Shown: positions 37,505 to 53,356 of the stretch, in pieces | How the letters are laid out: each line of letters begins with the position of its first letter | Numbering within the stretch: position 1 is the stretch's first letter | Assembly: GCA_000328365.1 (NCBI GenBank) | Contig: KB297495.1 | Span: 264,101 to 328,100 of the forward strand | Length of the DNA stretch: 64,000 bases | DNA from: Capitella teleta | Lineage: Eukaryota; Annelida; Polychaeta; Capitellidae | Direction: 5' to 3' | The notes under the pieces: model-generated | Database searches by the model: none | What the model saw: the letters and a program-made list of their open reading frames with translations, nothing else | What the model was told of the DNA's origin: nothing | Program-made: the position numbers and the translations under genes

Positions 37505-38005
37505 TTTTTAAGTATATTTAGGTGCAAAAGAAACGCAATTTTTTGCACAAATTATCATGTGTACCAAGTTAAACCAATAAAAAATAACCAAAAATGTTTA
37601 CCCCAGGATTCACGGATTGGCTGCCAAAGAAAATAAATTCTTGTTCTTGAACGGTTTGAAAATGAAGAGAATAGACTTGTGCACTATGTAGAATGTTCTT
37701 GTAGACCCATACTTGGATTAACTAATTATTAAGCCAGTTATAGATTGTTGTGTTCCTTTTGCATCCAAGTATATATATATATATTTATTTTTCAATTCTC
37801 CTCACTTACATAGTACACTTGGGTTCATTTCCAGGGCTTTTCATAGCTCTTAGGTCCATTTAGTTTGTAACCAGAATAGGGGAGAACTGCGTTCATGAAT
37901 TACTTCCATCCTCTCACAGATGTCTCTTGAACTCTTTAGTCCCATTAAATTATGACCCTTGCACTGTATTCACACTAGTCCTCAGATTATATATTCAATC
38001 CCCAG

Positions 38006-38081
38006 AAGCCAATGATTATTGCTAAATCTCACAGCGTTCTGACAAATACTGATGAGCAACTAGCGCCAACTTATGAGGCTT
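38006..38081 (+). ncRNA. Candidate box C/D snoRNA, copy b (HSP60 5' region)
   Basis: Same unit with C-like box ATGATTA, D' CTGA, C' TGATGA, D-like ATGA. The closing stem is AAGCC/GGCTT, against TGCC/GGCA in copies a and c: a compensatory T-A to A-T change. Flanks outside the stem are unrelated to the other copies. Confidence 0.65.
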
Positions 38082-38467
38082 GTGTGTGTGTATTGACTAT
38101 TGAAACATCCAATTGATTGATAACAGTACTGCTCTGAAGACTTTGCTCATTTGCTGAATATCATTAATGATTTGTAATGTTAAGGATGAATGGATATTTA
38201 TTTTTGTGATTTGCATAGTTTGTTGGTACTTGGCAAATGTACTTTTTAATAAATTGCATTTACATTTTGTAATTATTCAATTCCCTTATTTTGCATGTTG
38301 GCATTCAGATTACCTGTGTGAATTGAATCATAGTGCCTCTGTTCCCTTGGATAGATCCTACCAGTGGTATAGATGGTGCTGCATAGAGTTTCTCTTCAAT
38401 AAATAAGATCGCCCTCGGACTCAAATCTTGTCTAGTACACCAATTGCAGAATCATGAGAATGCATGT

Positions 38468-38541
38468 TGCCAATGATTATTGCTAAATCTCACAGCGTTC
38501 TGACAAATACTGATGAGCAACTAGCGCCAATCTATGAGGCA
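38468..38541 (+). ncRNA. Candidate box C/D snoRNA, copy c (just upstream of HSP60 coding exon)
   Basis: Same unit, stem TGCC/GGCA. Its end lies 70 nt before the acceptor CTCCTTCCAG (ending 38611) of the exon that carries the HSP60 ATG, the spacing typical of intronic C/D snoRNAs. Confidence 0.7.
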
Positions 38542-38591
38542 TCTTGCAACATCTCAAGCCTTGAACTGCATGCTGCATAGCATATTGCTAA

Positions 38592-41376
<2,785 letters not shown>

Positions 41377-42285
41377 GTGATTTAGGAATTATGGAACAAA
41401 ATATTTCATCCCATTAGCATCTTCATCTCTCATTTTGTTTGAATAACTTTTGTCGCATATTGATATGTAGGAGGTTTCCAATTGTGCTTACAGAACATCC
41501 TTTTGTAGAATGTGTTTATTTTGGTTTTCTTTGTGTGTTGATGCTTATTTCACTACTTGCCATACATTATGTCATTATGTCTCATTGTGCATTATTGATC
41601 ATTAAAAGATTTTTACTAAATTCAATTGTTCTTGTGCTTTCTTTCTTCTTAGTTAGATTCACGCCTGTTAAATGAGTATGGCTGGGCAAATATCCGTATC
41701 AGTGATCAGTCAGATATTCGGTGTGCTCGGTACTATCCGTTATCAGTGTTTCAGCGCGGATAGTTAAAACACGGATAGTGTAAAATTGAAGTGTCTGTTT
41801 TGAGCGCGCAGTTAGCGTCATTAGCACAAAGTCATTCCGAACACGAACGCTGCTCACTGAAGCTGAGCGATGTCAATTGCAAGGATGGATAAATGACAAC
41901 ACCCACACGATGTCAACAATGGGCTAATTCTGATTTGTTTTAAACGCAATTCTGTGCCCTTGCAATATGTGCATAATTATATGCAGAGAAGTATCAACGG
42001 TGATTGCATTGATGGGATTAGCCCTTCCCTGCTGTGCCAAACAATCTTCCAAAGCTGAATTCACACCATGAGAAAATTTGATTGAAGGTAGCAGGTAGGA
42101 ATCCTATTTAGTGTAATGATGAATAAAAATCAATACATGCACCTGTAGGTACCTGTGGACACCCTGCTAAGTTGTTACACTCGAAGAAACTTGCTACATG
42201 TATAAGATTTGTATGATACTAGTACATGAACAGGTACAAATAGTGTAGCATCGGAAAGGTTGTCCATACTTGCGCGATCTTGTCA
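41377..42285. other. HSP60 3' region and intergenic DNA
   Basis: T-rich 3' UTR with ATTAAA at about 41600, then a hAT-like repeat fragment at about 41670-41770 (GGCTGGGCAAATATCCGTAT) related to 312-412. No gene seen. Confidence 0.4.
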
Positions 42286-42477
42286 TTACCCTGAAATTAC
42301 TGGAGGCTTTTGAATAAAACAGGGTTGAGAAAAAAAACCCCCCAAAAACCAGCTTAAATATTCCGTTCTGGACACTGTTCCGGTTGTGACCTTGACATCA
42401 TATGTGGTAATCTCAGGCATGGGACGGTTTTCCACCACATACAAAGAAATGTTCTCCACAAACCAAATCACAAGCAT
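42286..42477 (-). other. Possible exon or gene remnant, PLAT-like start
   Basis: Minus-strand frame reads VIWFVENISLYVVENRPMPE then ITTYDVKVTTGTVSRTEY. The TYDVKVTTG segment resembles the first strand of PLAT/LH2 domains (YxVxVxTG). No partner exon was found, so it may be a relic or chance. Confidence 0.2.
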
Positions 42478-42747
42478 CGATTGACTTTATTTCCATATAA
42501 AAGCTATACAATACATGTGTAATAATCTGCAGACAGGAAAAAGGAAATTATGAGAGAAAGAAAAAGAAAGAATACACATACAAACATCCCCCCTCAAAAT
42601 ACCGTATCCATCTTGAAAATATAGTAGGCATGATACACGAGTGATTGATATTCTGAGACATTTGTTAAACAAAAATGCTATGATTTTATATTCAGTTTGT
42701 TTGATACAAAGATTCACAATCACTCTGCTAAAATAACATTGATTAGT

Positions 42748-44618
42748 TTATTTAAGAAGTGGAGACTGGAAGAAATGTGTTGGGTTCTTGGTGACGGAGC
42801 TCTTGCCTCTGCTGCCAAAACTGAAAGAGAGAGAGATTTATTACTCACACACCATGGAAATGCAAACGAGCTAATTACCGAGGTGTGTGCCACCATGGCT
42901 TCTTCTCTGTTGAGCTGGGGTCAAAGTCCTGCAGAGGACCCAGCATGCTGTGAGGCACTGAAAGAAAGCGCGTTCATTACATGTTGAATACAGAATTGAA
43001 TATGGATGCGAGAGATGTGTGCAGTGCATAAAAAGACAGAAAATGAGAAAAAACCCTTCACCAAACAAGACTATGCATAGCAAATTCAAGATAACATAAT
43101 TTCAAAGTTAAGAACATACCAGAATGCACAGAAGATCGGCTGATGCAGCGACGGGAATCGGCATTCCTCGTAAAAGTGCTGCCACCTATGAGGACCAAAA
43201 CGCACTTTGTATCAAGGACAGAAAAAAAATAATCGCCCGAGAAAAATGTGTAAAAAAAAAAAAAAAAAAAAAAATCATGCAGAAGGAAGCTCTTTAATAA
43301 GGAGAGTGAAATAGACCCGAAAACCAGGAAGGAATTTGCAGGAGACCAAAAGTGAGCCTTGCATATAGAGAATAATACCTTCTGGCGTTTGTGGAGTTCC
43401 ATGTTCTTGAGCATGGAATGTTACATCATCAGCACTGAGGAATCGTGTCCAGTAATCAGTGGATATTGACATCAAACGCTCAACCACCTTGAAAAAAAAC
43501 CAAATAAAAAAAAACAACTTTATTTTATGATTATGTTGATCACGGTGATAATTGAATATATAGAGCGGGCAGCATCTTCCCCAATCTCAATGCTTTTCAA
43601 TGGTGCAATGCATTTCTGAGAAATAAATACCGGTACTTAATATGTCATGCTGCTTTTCCCATCATTTCTATTTCTATTTCATAAACATTTATGCCGGACT
43701 TATCTCAATTGATAAGAGTGCACTCATCATTCCGCAATATTCAACTTTGGGTGGCAAACAGGGCCCTGGACCATGGATAAGCTTCATTGAACTCATAATT
43801 AAAGCAACGCTCTCACAGTATTGTTTTGTTTGAGACTTCTTTTGTTGTGACAGATGCATTAATGTTCATCTCCTAAAATCAAACCAAGGGAGAAAGTTTA
43901 CTTTGAAGAGCCATCCAAGAAATGACATTCCTTAATGCTCGTTCAGGGGCACATCTGATTTTGCTCTCTTTGCGATCACTCACCACTCGCATTTAAATGT
44001 TCTTTCCTCATTCAAAATTATATTTGATTTCTTTGCACGGTGCAGAATAACCATAGTCAACCCATACCAGGTAGTTATTTTTAACATGGAGTAGACTACA
44101 TTTGGCCCACTCAGTATATCGATTAATTCATACACTGAAAAAATCAAAACAAAGTATAATGTACATGGATCCTCATAAATTGGTGCTAGTTGCTCATCAG
44201 GATTTGTCAGAAAGCTGTAAGATTTAGCAATAATCATTGGCCTCAGTTGAAAAATGAGGATAATCCAAACATATATACTACACACCAGTTGCTGTTTTCT
44301 GGTTTCGTTGATCATCTGCATGGGTTCTGGCTCCAGAGAGGAATATCCAATCATGGTTGGACCAAAGACCTTAGCCAAGTTGGATCCAGGCATCTTGCAA
44401 GATTCACACTCAGCAACTCTGCAATTAATAATAATAATTATTAATAAATAATAAGAAGGAAAACAAAGGAATGACGAACCTCTGGAGATGCAGAATGAGG
44501 AAAGCGATTGTGTCCCTATTGGCCTGGGGCAGTTTGCTGATCGCCTGGTAAGTGTTGCTCAGGCTCTCTTCACCATCAACGTTCTCTGCAATATGTAACA
44601 TTTCACACCTCCATCAAC

Positions 44619-44679
<61 letters not shown>

Positions 44680-47146
44680 ACACCTGCTGCATTCACAAAG
44701 TCATTCCATAGTTCATAGGTCACGAGAGGCTCCTTCAGATCACGCAGGAAATCCTTCAGGCAGCCACACACAACGTGTATATCAAGGATTTGGCCCTGAA
44801 CAAAATCGTCATGTTTGAACGAGAAAACAAATTTGTAACTCACCAAGTTCGGCGTTCCACGGCTGTTGAGGAATTTCTCCTTGAGCTGCTTAACTTCTCG
44901 CTCAGAACTAAAAACGAATAAAAAATATAAAAAAAGAGAAGAGATTAACAGAGCCACAGAGGGTTTTCAGCTGCACATACCCAGGCACACGATAAATGCC
45001 GACCTCACTCAACCCTCGGGATTCAACCTCATTAACGCAGTGAATCTATCAAAGCAGGAAAAACTGAATAAAAAATTACTGATTGACAAATTCACGTACC
45101 ACAATAGCTGGGATCATGGGGGAATCAACTGGGGCATAATCAGAAATCAAACCCTGAAGGAATGGAATCATCAATAAAAAATATAAATAGCAGAAAACAA
45201 CTTACTCGTCCATTTTTGCAAGAATTGGGAGTCACTGTGACCGGAATACAAGGTAGAGGCACCAAATCCTTGCACTCAGGGTGGACAGTTGCACGACAGT
45301 CTGGAGTAACAAAATATGACACACTGAATCAAATAACACGAGCCATTGATATCGCACCTCTGCATTTTGCAATTGGGCGCCCAAACTTCATTTTCTTGCC
45401 ACACTGAAATTCATGTATAAAATTGGTTATTTAAATATAACGATGAAAGTTCCATGCACTCACAGGGTTGCAGGCTTCCACTGGTTTCAGCAGTGTCTTA
45501 TTAACAAAGCTGTGGAGTTTGTTAAGGCCCCCAGCTGAATTCTGACGCCTGATGCTACATTGAAAAATAAGGAATAATCACAATTCCCAGTTACAAATGA
45601 AGCCACTTACTCTGGTGTGTTCAAACTGCTTTGACTCGGACTGCGACCATATGTTCCATCAGCTAGATAAAGAAAAAAAAAAAAAGAAAAAAAAAAAGCA
45701 ACAAACATAAAGAATCTGTGAGCTTATGAAATAATGAAACCCACCATTGTCTTTGACATCCCCATCCGAGTGGAATTTCTTGAGCGGTTTAAACGGACTG
45801 GCTGTCTGATGTCGCTTGCGTTTCTCTGTTGAAATTTCAGCCTCAGCTTCAACCATATCGTTGTCAATAGTGATGGTCGCCTTGGCAACTGTAGCTGATT
45901 TTGACCGTCTGTGTTTCTTCTGGAGAAATGGAAAAATGACTGCAAAAGTAGAATGATTATTCAGACTTACGGAGCGTCTCGAGCGTTTGCTTTGAGTGTA
46001 ATCATCCTCCTCATCATCCAGAATCGGTGCAGACGGGCGCTTCCACTTCTTGCCACTTCGGAAGTATGACACGTCCAGATCCTCTTCAGTCTTATCGTAA
46101 CTGATGTCTGAGGGTGAGAGCAGTGACACAGATTCATCGATCGTGTTCAGATCAGCCCTGTGAGGCGACTGCTGAAGATTTGAAGTCTGGAAATCTGTGC
46201 TCAAAAAAGCGAGCTTTTCGCGATCTTTGTCGTTCAACACTGTGTGGTTCTTGTCTGTGAGCAACTCGCGCACCAACAGAATCTGACGCTCCAAGCTTTC
46301 TTTGTCCGATTCGGCTCTTTTCCGCTTTTTGATCTCATGATCAATGGTGCCTCTATATGTGATAAGTTGTAAAGAAAAAGAGTTGAAGGGATGAATAAAC
46401 AAACCTGGCATGCTTTAGTTTGGTCTGCAGAGTTTTGTTTTCCAACACAAGGGAACGGATTTGATCTTTGAGGTCAGAGTAACTGCCGTCACATTCCAAC
46501 CATTTCTTTCGGCATGCATCTTGATTTATGACAAATTGAAGAAATTCTGCAAACAGCAAAGGAGAGGGATGTGAATTTAAAAAATGAATTTCCGTTAAAG
46601 TTACAGATGAGATGTAATTACAGTAATAATTATTCAGTAATTCTGAAGATCAAACACATAATTATATACGTTGATATAGCACAGATAAATCGGGCGAGGT
46701 CTACAGAATCAGACTCTTTCACCTTTGTGAGTTTGTCTCACTGTACAGCTGTTGTAGTATCATAAAATATGTCAGCTTACGTAACCGACTTACGTTCAAC
46801 GTTGATAATGATTATGATAGAAGTTATAGAAAACTCAAAACAGCTTCAAGAGATTATTCAGGAATTAAAATATTATTAATCTCTGAAATATTGGTTAAAA
46901 CTGTCACAATCATGGCGATAGCGACTAAGCGAGTCACCGAGTGACTGACCCACGTCACGGTGACGGTCACTCGGTGACTAACTTACTAAGTTACTAAACT
47001 AAAGATAAAAGAAACTTAGAGTTAGACTTAGAAACTAAGAAAGAAAGTAAATTAGTTGACTTACCAGATTCGATTCCAGCAGTTAAAACTCCACGGTTAC
47101 GGATAAGATCATCAAATTCGGCGACTAATGAGAGTCTGGAATCCAT
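42748..47146 (-). CDS. RACGAP1: Rac GTPase-activating protein 1 (MgcRacGAP/CYK-4)
   Basis: Eighteen coding exons: 47146-47065, 46546-46405, 46352-45971, 45919-45745, 45662-45611, 45554-45464, 45403-45358, 45300-45206, 45153-45100, 45045-44981, 44907-44844, 44795-44684, 44585-44480, 44418-44286, 43487-43379, 43185-43120, 42957-42879, 42820-42748; 641 residues (human about 632). Order: N-terminal coiled coil (~30-115), Ser/Lys-rich middle, C1 zinc domain (~289-343, HSFVNKTLLKP...CGKKMKFG...HPEC), RhoGAP domain (~356-540) with the arginine finger in GIYRVPG (Arg ~392), and a C-terminal FGSRGKSS...FFQSPLLK that matches the human tail FGSKSKS...FFASPMLK. With MKLP1 it forms centralspindlin and controls RhoA at the cleavage furrow. 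Intron 14 holds a candidate snoRNA and a MITE; intron 12 is largely a poly-T tract. Confidence 0.95.
43560..44114. mobile_element. Mariner-like MITE family A, copy 2 (inverted)
   Basis: Inverted relative to 12103-12908; right end TTTGGCCCACTCAG is followed by TA. The left end is diverged. In RACGAP1 intron 14. It lacks the nested family B MITE, thus showing the empty site. Confidence 0.7.
44167..44242 (-). ncRNA. Candidate box C/D snoRNA, copy e (RACGAP1 intron 14)
   Basis: Minus-strand copy of the HSP60 unit: ATGATTA, GCTAAATCTTACAGCTTT, CTGA, TGATGA, GCAACTAGCACCAATTT, ATGA. Again sense with its host. Closing stem is weaker (GGCC/GGATCC). Confidence 0.6.
44623..44678 (+). repeat. Poly-A tract (about 56 nt) inside RACGAP1 intron 12
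   Basis: Homopolymer directly next to the minus-strand donor GTGTG, so intron 12 (98 nt) reads mainly as T. Length may be an assembly approximation. Confidence 0.8.
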
Positions 47147-47330
47147 TGTTGTGATAAATATATTCGATTATTTAATCAACATCCTTGATTTATGAAAAAT
47201 TCTATGATTTAACTTCGTCAAAGCTTTCAAGTTTCCCTCTAACATTCGTTGGGCTTTAAAATGATACAGCGACCAATCAGAGCCGACGTTCCAACTGTAA
47301 ACTTCCGGTTTAAAAAGTTACACGCAGAGA
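47147..47330 (-). promoter_or_regulatory. RACGAP1 proximal promoter
   Basis: An ETS-type motif ACTTCCGG (47300-47307) and a CCAAT box (GACCAATCAG on +, about 47270-47279) lie 125-165 bp upstream of the start codon. Both are common in cell-cycle gene promoters; function is inferred. Confidence 0.45.
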
Positions 47331-47697
47331 AAAAAACAAATGGAATCAACTCGAGAAATAAAATTTCGCCGTATTAATTAATTATAAATTAATATAGCCT
47401 ATATAGGTATAGCAAATATTTTGTAATGTATAAATTTAGGCTTAGCGCTATAGGCTCGCATGTAAAAAGGTATTATTATGGCAATGACAATTATTTCCAC
47501 ATTAGTTTTATTTCCGCGGTCGACGGAATAAGCGGATATACAGAGTGGGCCAAAAGTAGTCGTATATCTACTCCATGTTAAAAACAAAACTCTAAAATTT
47601 GCTAAAATGTATCAATTATGAAAAACTACCTGGTATGGATTGACTATGTTATTCTGCGCCCATTAATCTAAAGATATCATGTAAAAAGTCAATCTTG

Positions 47698-48235
<538 letters not shown>

Positions 48236-48426
48236 TGAATGAGGAAAGAACATTTAAATGAAAGTGGTGAGCGATCACGAAGAGAGCAAAAACAGTTGAG
48301 CCCCTGAACGACCATTAGGGAATGTCATCTCTTGGTTGGCGCTTCAATTCAAACTCTGCTTTTATTTTGATTTAATGAGATAAACATTAGTCGATGATTA
48401 GTGCTAAAGACTGTCACAACAATAAC

Positions 48427-49164
48427 TAGTGATAGGCGAAACTTTTGTTTTGGACTTCGGACTTCTGCGAATATTTGCTATTATCTGAAGCTTCGACTTT
48501 GAATGAAAAGTTTGCAATGAATCTTAATATTCAAACATTTTTCTCCTGAGTTAATTAAACTCTGTAAGTTACTCTGTTTACTCACCGTGTGCGAGAGCCC
48601 ACATTACTTGCAGTAATTGAATGCTTGAATGCATAACCATAGATGAGAATCAACAAAGCATACTTTAAATCTACTCTAAACTTCTAAAGAGAAGATCGAA
48701 CTTTCGTGTGTAAAGTCGTGAAGTAAATGTGAACAGCAGGGTCAACAAAATAATTGGAAGTAGTCACATTTGGAGATCGAATTAGAATTAATGATCAAGC
48801 AAACATATAATTGCACAACTTCCTTATTCTGGATTTAATATGTTCGCTGAGGGGCTTAGGGCTTTATCCGGTGAGTGTCGCATGGCTCACTTTTGTTAAG
48901 TTCGTTAAACTTATTGGCTTAAAAAAAAGCAGGGCATCGTAGCACATGACAAAACCCGATCAATCGCATGTCGAGCTTCTCTTGATTGGTCAACTACCCC
49001 GAAGGGGCGTTAATTGGTTGATACTTCTAGCCTATATGATGATCAAATATATTACTGCAAAGGAGTGAGTATATATTTGGCTCTGTATTTGGCTGCAACG
49101 AATATATACTGCTCGAAGCTTTGGCTTCGGATATTCTGACAAATTCAGTATTTGCCCATCACTA
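48427..49164. mobile_element. hAT-type MITE nested in family A copy 3
   Basis: Ends TAGTGATAGGCGAA and inverted TAGTGATGGGCAAA, with an exact 8-bp duplication ACAATAAC (48419-48426, 49165-49172). The other family A copy (12103) shows the unoccupied ACAATAGC site. Confidence 0.85.
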
Positions 49165-49256
49165 ACAATAACACTCTCAAACAAAATAATAGTACCAGAG
49201 TATTGCGTTATTCATTCGTTCAATCAAACTTATCCATGGTTCGGGGCCCTTTTTGC

Positions 49257-49306
49257 NNNNNNNNNNNNNNNNNNNNNNNNNNNNNNNNNNNNNNNNNNNN
49301 NNNNNN
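49257..49306. other. Assembly gap (50 N)
   Basis: True size unknown. It removes the right end of the family A MITE and the last codons of the first Ly6-like gene. Confidence 1.
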
Positions 49307-50377
49307 CTCCCTGTTTGTGGCAACCAGTCTTGTGAGGATTGACCCCATATTCACCCTTGTAGCACCCGCGGAAAATGTCTGAAACAAACCATGATCAGAT
49401 TAGCCGAAGATTCCAACTCAAGAGGCAATATCCAAGGATATATAATGCATATTATGTAAAAGGCAATAAAAATCTCGATTGATCGAATTTATCTTGCAAT
49501 ATATGTGTATGCATCATAGACTAAATCACATGTAAAACTTAACAATTTTGTTAAATTTATGAAAGTAGTCGCTAAATGTTCAACCGATCTCTTGATATGA
49601 AAATACCAGGAATTAATACATTGGGTGTATGGATGCACTAAATAATAATGAGCCTTGTCCTAAATGTCTTGAACTTGAAGATGCATTACACTCTGAACGT
49701 TTGTTTAAATGTTTAATTATGTGTATGCAAATACTATGTATTGCCCGAGAATGATGATTGTATTATGTAGGGAATGTACAACCCTTTACATTCTTGAGCA
49801 ATAAGTTAGTTTTGAAACTACTAACCTCCATTGGGATCCTTTCTGACGTAGCAGTTGCTATGGCAATCCCATACATCAACACCAAAATCCTTGGCAGCAT
49901 AGTGGTCGAATGGTCCAAGGCACTTGTCCCAGCCACCGTTGATGGTGCGGGGAATTGGTACGTAGGTCTTCTTAGCGTAACCTCCGTGGTAGCTCTGACC
50001 TGCCTGACTGTGTCCACCGGATGAGGACCCATAGCCCTGTGGCTCATACTGCTGCTTCTTCTCATAACCTCCATACTGTCGCTTCTCAAGTACAACCTTC
50101 TTGTCATAGTAGGTCTTTGGTGGAGAATATGCGCACTGGTAGCAGTACTTGGCTGTGAAATTCACGCTGATCAGACTGCGGAATACTCGAGATGATACTG
50201 ACCTTTTTGGTAGCCTTTCTGCTCATATCCGTGGCTCTGCTGTTGGTAGCCGGTCTGCGGTGGGTAGCCGCGCTGAGGCTGAGGGTAGCTTGGTTTTTGA
50301 GGCTGGTAGCTGGAAGACGAGGCTGCACAGAGGCCGATGAGGCCCAGGGCTAGAAGAACGCCAATGTACTTCACCAT
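49307..50377 (-). CDS. Secreted Ly6-like cysteine-rich protein, copy 1 (C-terminus in gap)
   Basis: Exons 50377-50203, 50152-49826 and 49378-49307 (then the gap). Signal peptide MVKYIGVLLALGLIGLCAA, then a Tyr/Gln/Pro-rich low-complexity stretch, then YCYQCAYSPP, a Gly/Gln/Tyr-rich segment, and a Cys-rich part (WDKCLGPF, WDCHSNCYV, FRGCYKGEYGV, KTGC). The YCYQC start and the CNN end seen in copy 2 are the hallmark of Ly6/uPAR three-finger domains. Exons 1 and 2 appear identical in protein to copy 2. Function unknown; the composition suggests a secreted structural or sticky protein. Confidence 0.75.
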
Positions 50378-50440
50378 ACTCCTGCTTGTTGCTATGTGAA
50401 TGGTCAGACTGAATTGAATGTTGTTCTGTTGAATGTGAGG

Positions 50441-50450
50441 TCTTTTATAG
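50441..50450 (-). promoter_or_regulatory. TATA box of Ly6-like gene copy 1
   Basis: CTATAAAAGA on the minus strand, 64-73 bp upstream of the ATG. Conserved in copy 2 (54556-54565). A CACGTG E-box-like site follows further upstream in both copies (GGTCACGTGTTGAG). Confidence 0.65.
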
Positions 50451-51004
50451 TAGGATATACGTGACGTCATGTGCTCATGGTCACGTGTTGAGATGTAAAG
50501 CCTGCTTGTACCTTTGCTCTCACACGGGGGATGGTTGTCTGCGGTTAAAGGTGACAGACAGGCTACATATGTTGCATGTTTTGCATGCCGTTATTTATGG
50601 CCGAAATTGCTTGTGTCATCATTCTTTAAGCTCATATGATTGCAAACATGAATTGGGCTGTGAATATTGCCTTTATCTTTGCTGCACGTGATAGTACATG
50701 GAGTCTTGAGGTCTACTCACATAATCAATATACTTTGTAATAACATTTTAATACATATTTATTTTACTAAAGTACAAGACCCAAGTACATGTAGTGGAGT
50801 GGATGTTTATTTGTTCTAATGCTGGCATAGAACTTTATATTCACAGTGTATATTCACAGTGTAGAATGTGTAGATATGCATAGATTAATTACTATCTACT
50901 TGTCTGAAAAATCTGATGCAGGAATTCCATAAAATGAAAGACCATATGTTACTATATGTCTATTATTCACGAGATTTTTCCTGAATCAAAAGACTTATGT
51001 GAGC

Positions 51005-51245
51005 GAGTGAGTGAGTGAGTGATTGGGGTTTTACGGCTCCACCCAACCCGTTCGGGTGATACGGGTGCCAGAACAGAAGGCCCGGGACCGGGGTTTCCCC
51101 CTACTCTTATCGATAAATCCCAAGGGTTCTTTATCCTGCATACCACCATAGACAGTAGTACACGGCGCCCGGCCTTGTTACGCAGTTGGGCAGCACTGCA
51201 GAGTCACCGAAGAATTACAATTGTAATTCACAATCATAACGCCCG
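51005..51245 (-). mobile_element. tRNA-derived SINE, copy 3, 5'-truncated
   Basis: Flanked by a 13-bp duplication GACTTATGTGAGC (50992-51004, 51246-51258) but lacks the tRNA head, so it was truncated on insertion. The tail end is a GAGT/CACT simple repeat. Confidence 0.85.
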
Positions 51246-52144
51246 GACTTATGTGAGCTTGTAGTTTTTCTCACAATATCGTTCAATTGATGCAGGTGGA
51301 TTTAACCAGCGGCTACTGTTCACGAACTTCATCTTCGCATGTGGAATTTGGGCCTCAGTTTTGTGTCAATTTTGAACTTCTATTGTAGGAGAAGACCTTT
51401 GAATCCTTTGATCAACTATTCAAAACCTAATCCGTGAACCGATCAATGTGCACTTTTCAGCTGAAGATGTTGAAGCTCCGGCGATAATTCAGCCCAAATA
51501 GATGTTTACGACAAAAATTACATTGATAAATCAACGCATGGTGTCGCCAAGTGTAAACACCAATAAATTTTCAAGGTTTGAGAGGCATTATATATTGCGG
51601 CGTTTGGTTTTAGACTTTACACTGAAAACTCATCACAAGATCTATACATGTGTATATAATTCAGTCATTCATTCACTAAGGAAAATTATACATGTATACA
51701 GGCTTTTAGGAATTTTAGTCAATTATCTGCAGTTTTCTTCATATTACCTTCTCATTCACAGTGCAAACATGGAAACTGTTTCATGTCTATTGCTAATAAA
51801 CTATGGATTCCCTAAATACCATAATGTTAGCTTTGCGACAAATTAACTCGGCTACATTTCCCATGTAACTAACGCTTTTTCCCATGAGACACTAACCGTT
51901 CTTTCATCTTTCTGTATTAAAATTTAATTTGATATGTGATTGATTTCCCCACCTCTCCCATCCTGGTTTGATTTAATTGCTTGTAACATTTCATTTTATG
52001 ACTTATTGGTGAACATTTTGTTTGGTTATGCTTTACCACCATACTTTGCTTTAATTGCTTGTAACAATCATTTATTGACAGCCTTCATTTTCTTATCAAG
52101 ATCGGAATTAAAAATACCATAATATCATTTTATGTGAAATGCTG

Positions 52145-52825
52145 TTAAAGGGAGGGAGAACTGGTTAAAAATGGACTTTGATGCACCAAAAATGATTCCT
52201 ATGCCTAGCCCACACAAGGAATATCATCCCTTACGATTTCGCGGGAGATATATTGCTAATTAGGCGTGACGTCAGGAGCTGTGATGAAACACCGAGTTTC
52301 GCATCTTTTACAATGGGCCTCGTCATATCAGCGTGTCTTGCGACTAAACCCCTGGATATTTTTTTTTTCTCGGAAATAGATAGAATAATCATTTTGCCAC
52401 CAGTCAGGCGCGATTTTTTTTTTCCGCTATTTTTCTTATTTTAACAAGCAATTTTCTAAGACACCTATCATGGTTTCTCATCTTGAAACAGTAGAAAGGT
52501 CAGCCAGAGTGCACCACGCATGCGCTTTCGTTTCGTAAACAACAAAGATGTCCTTTTATGGCGAAGATGATCTGCTTTGATTGGCTGAAATCGAGAGTTT
52601 CACGAGGGGAACGGGACCAATCACAGCAAGCCCTCAGCTGACGTTTGCCTCCTATACTTCGTAATGGAAACCATTCTCCCATAGGCCCAATGCTAGCCCC
52701 GATATTCGGAATGCATTATTTCCTTACGCTTGCATCCAGGCATGGTGTTTTTGGCACGGAATGCTATCAATTGGTGCTATGAGTCAATAGAACATCACTT
52801 AAAATTCAGTTCCCCATCCCTTTAA
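52145..52825 (+). mobile_element. Kolobok/T2-like MITE, copy 3 (complete)
   Basis: TTAA-flanked, termini as in 17044-17750, differing mainly by small indels (for example the GTCGTTATTTGAT block is missing). Confidence 0.8.
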
Positions 52826-53356
52826 TGCAATGGGATATAAACAAAAACTGGTTTGCCAGATGGGTTCAATCATGAACCTTAATTTCATCCATGAATTCGA
52901 ATGTTTGTGAAAGATCGAACAATTGCTTATCGTATTTACTTCCAGCTCCTTTAATATTTCTCAGTTTGTTTTGTTTTGTTTGTTTGGGTGTTTTTGTTTG
53001 TTTTTGTATTTTAAATCCAATGCATGTTCTTTTCATTAATATTATTCTGAGCCAAGTACCAGATTTGTGATTTATCATGAAAGACAGCAACGTTACAATT
53101 TCCCAAACTAAATTGGCTTTTCATGGAGTTGAATGGATGCAAAGTGTTTTAACCAGGCCTCAAGTTTGACCATTGATTTCGAAGGCTACTAAATCTACAA
53201 CTTTTTTCATGCAGAAGACAACTAGGCGTGACTTGATGGGAATGAAAACAACTTTTATTGGATAAAAACACAACAAGTTAAATTCTACTGAAAACAAACA
53301 TCATCGCGACCGATGTTAACTCCGAACAGAAGTCGCTGACTCTTGAGATTTGGCGA

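Noticed and set aside
49152-49382. Open frame crossing the N gap
   Set aside because: The frame is an artefact of the gap; the right part is antisense to the Ly6-like exon 3.
49758-50024. Plus-strand frames identical in both Ly6-like copies (also 53873-54139)
   Set aside because: They are antisense of exon 2; identity only reflects the duplication.
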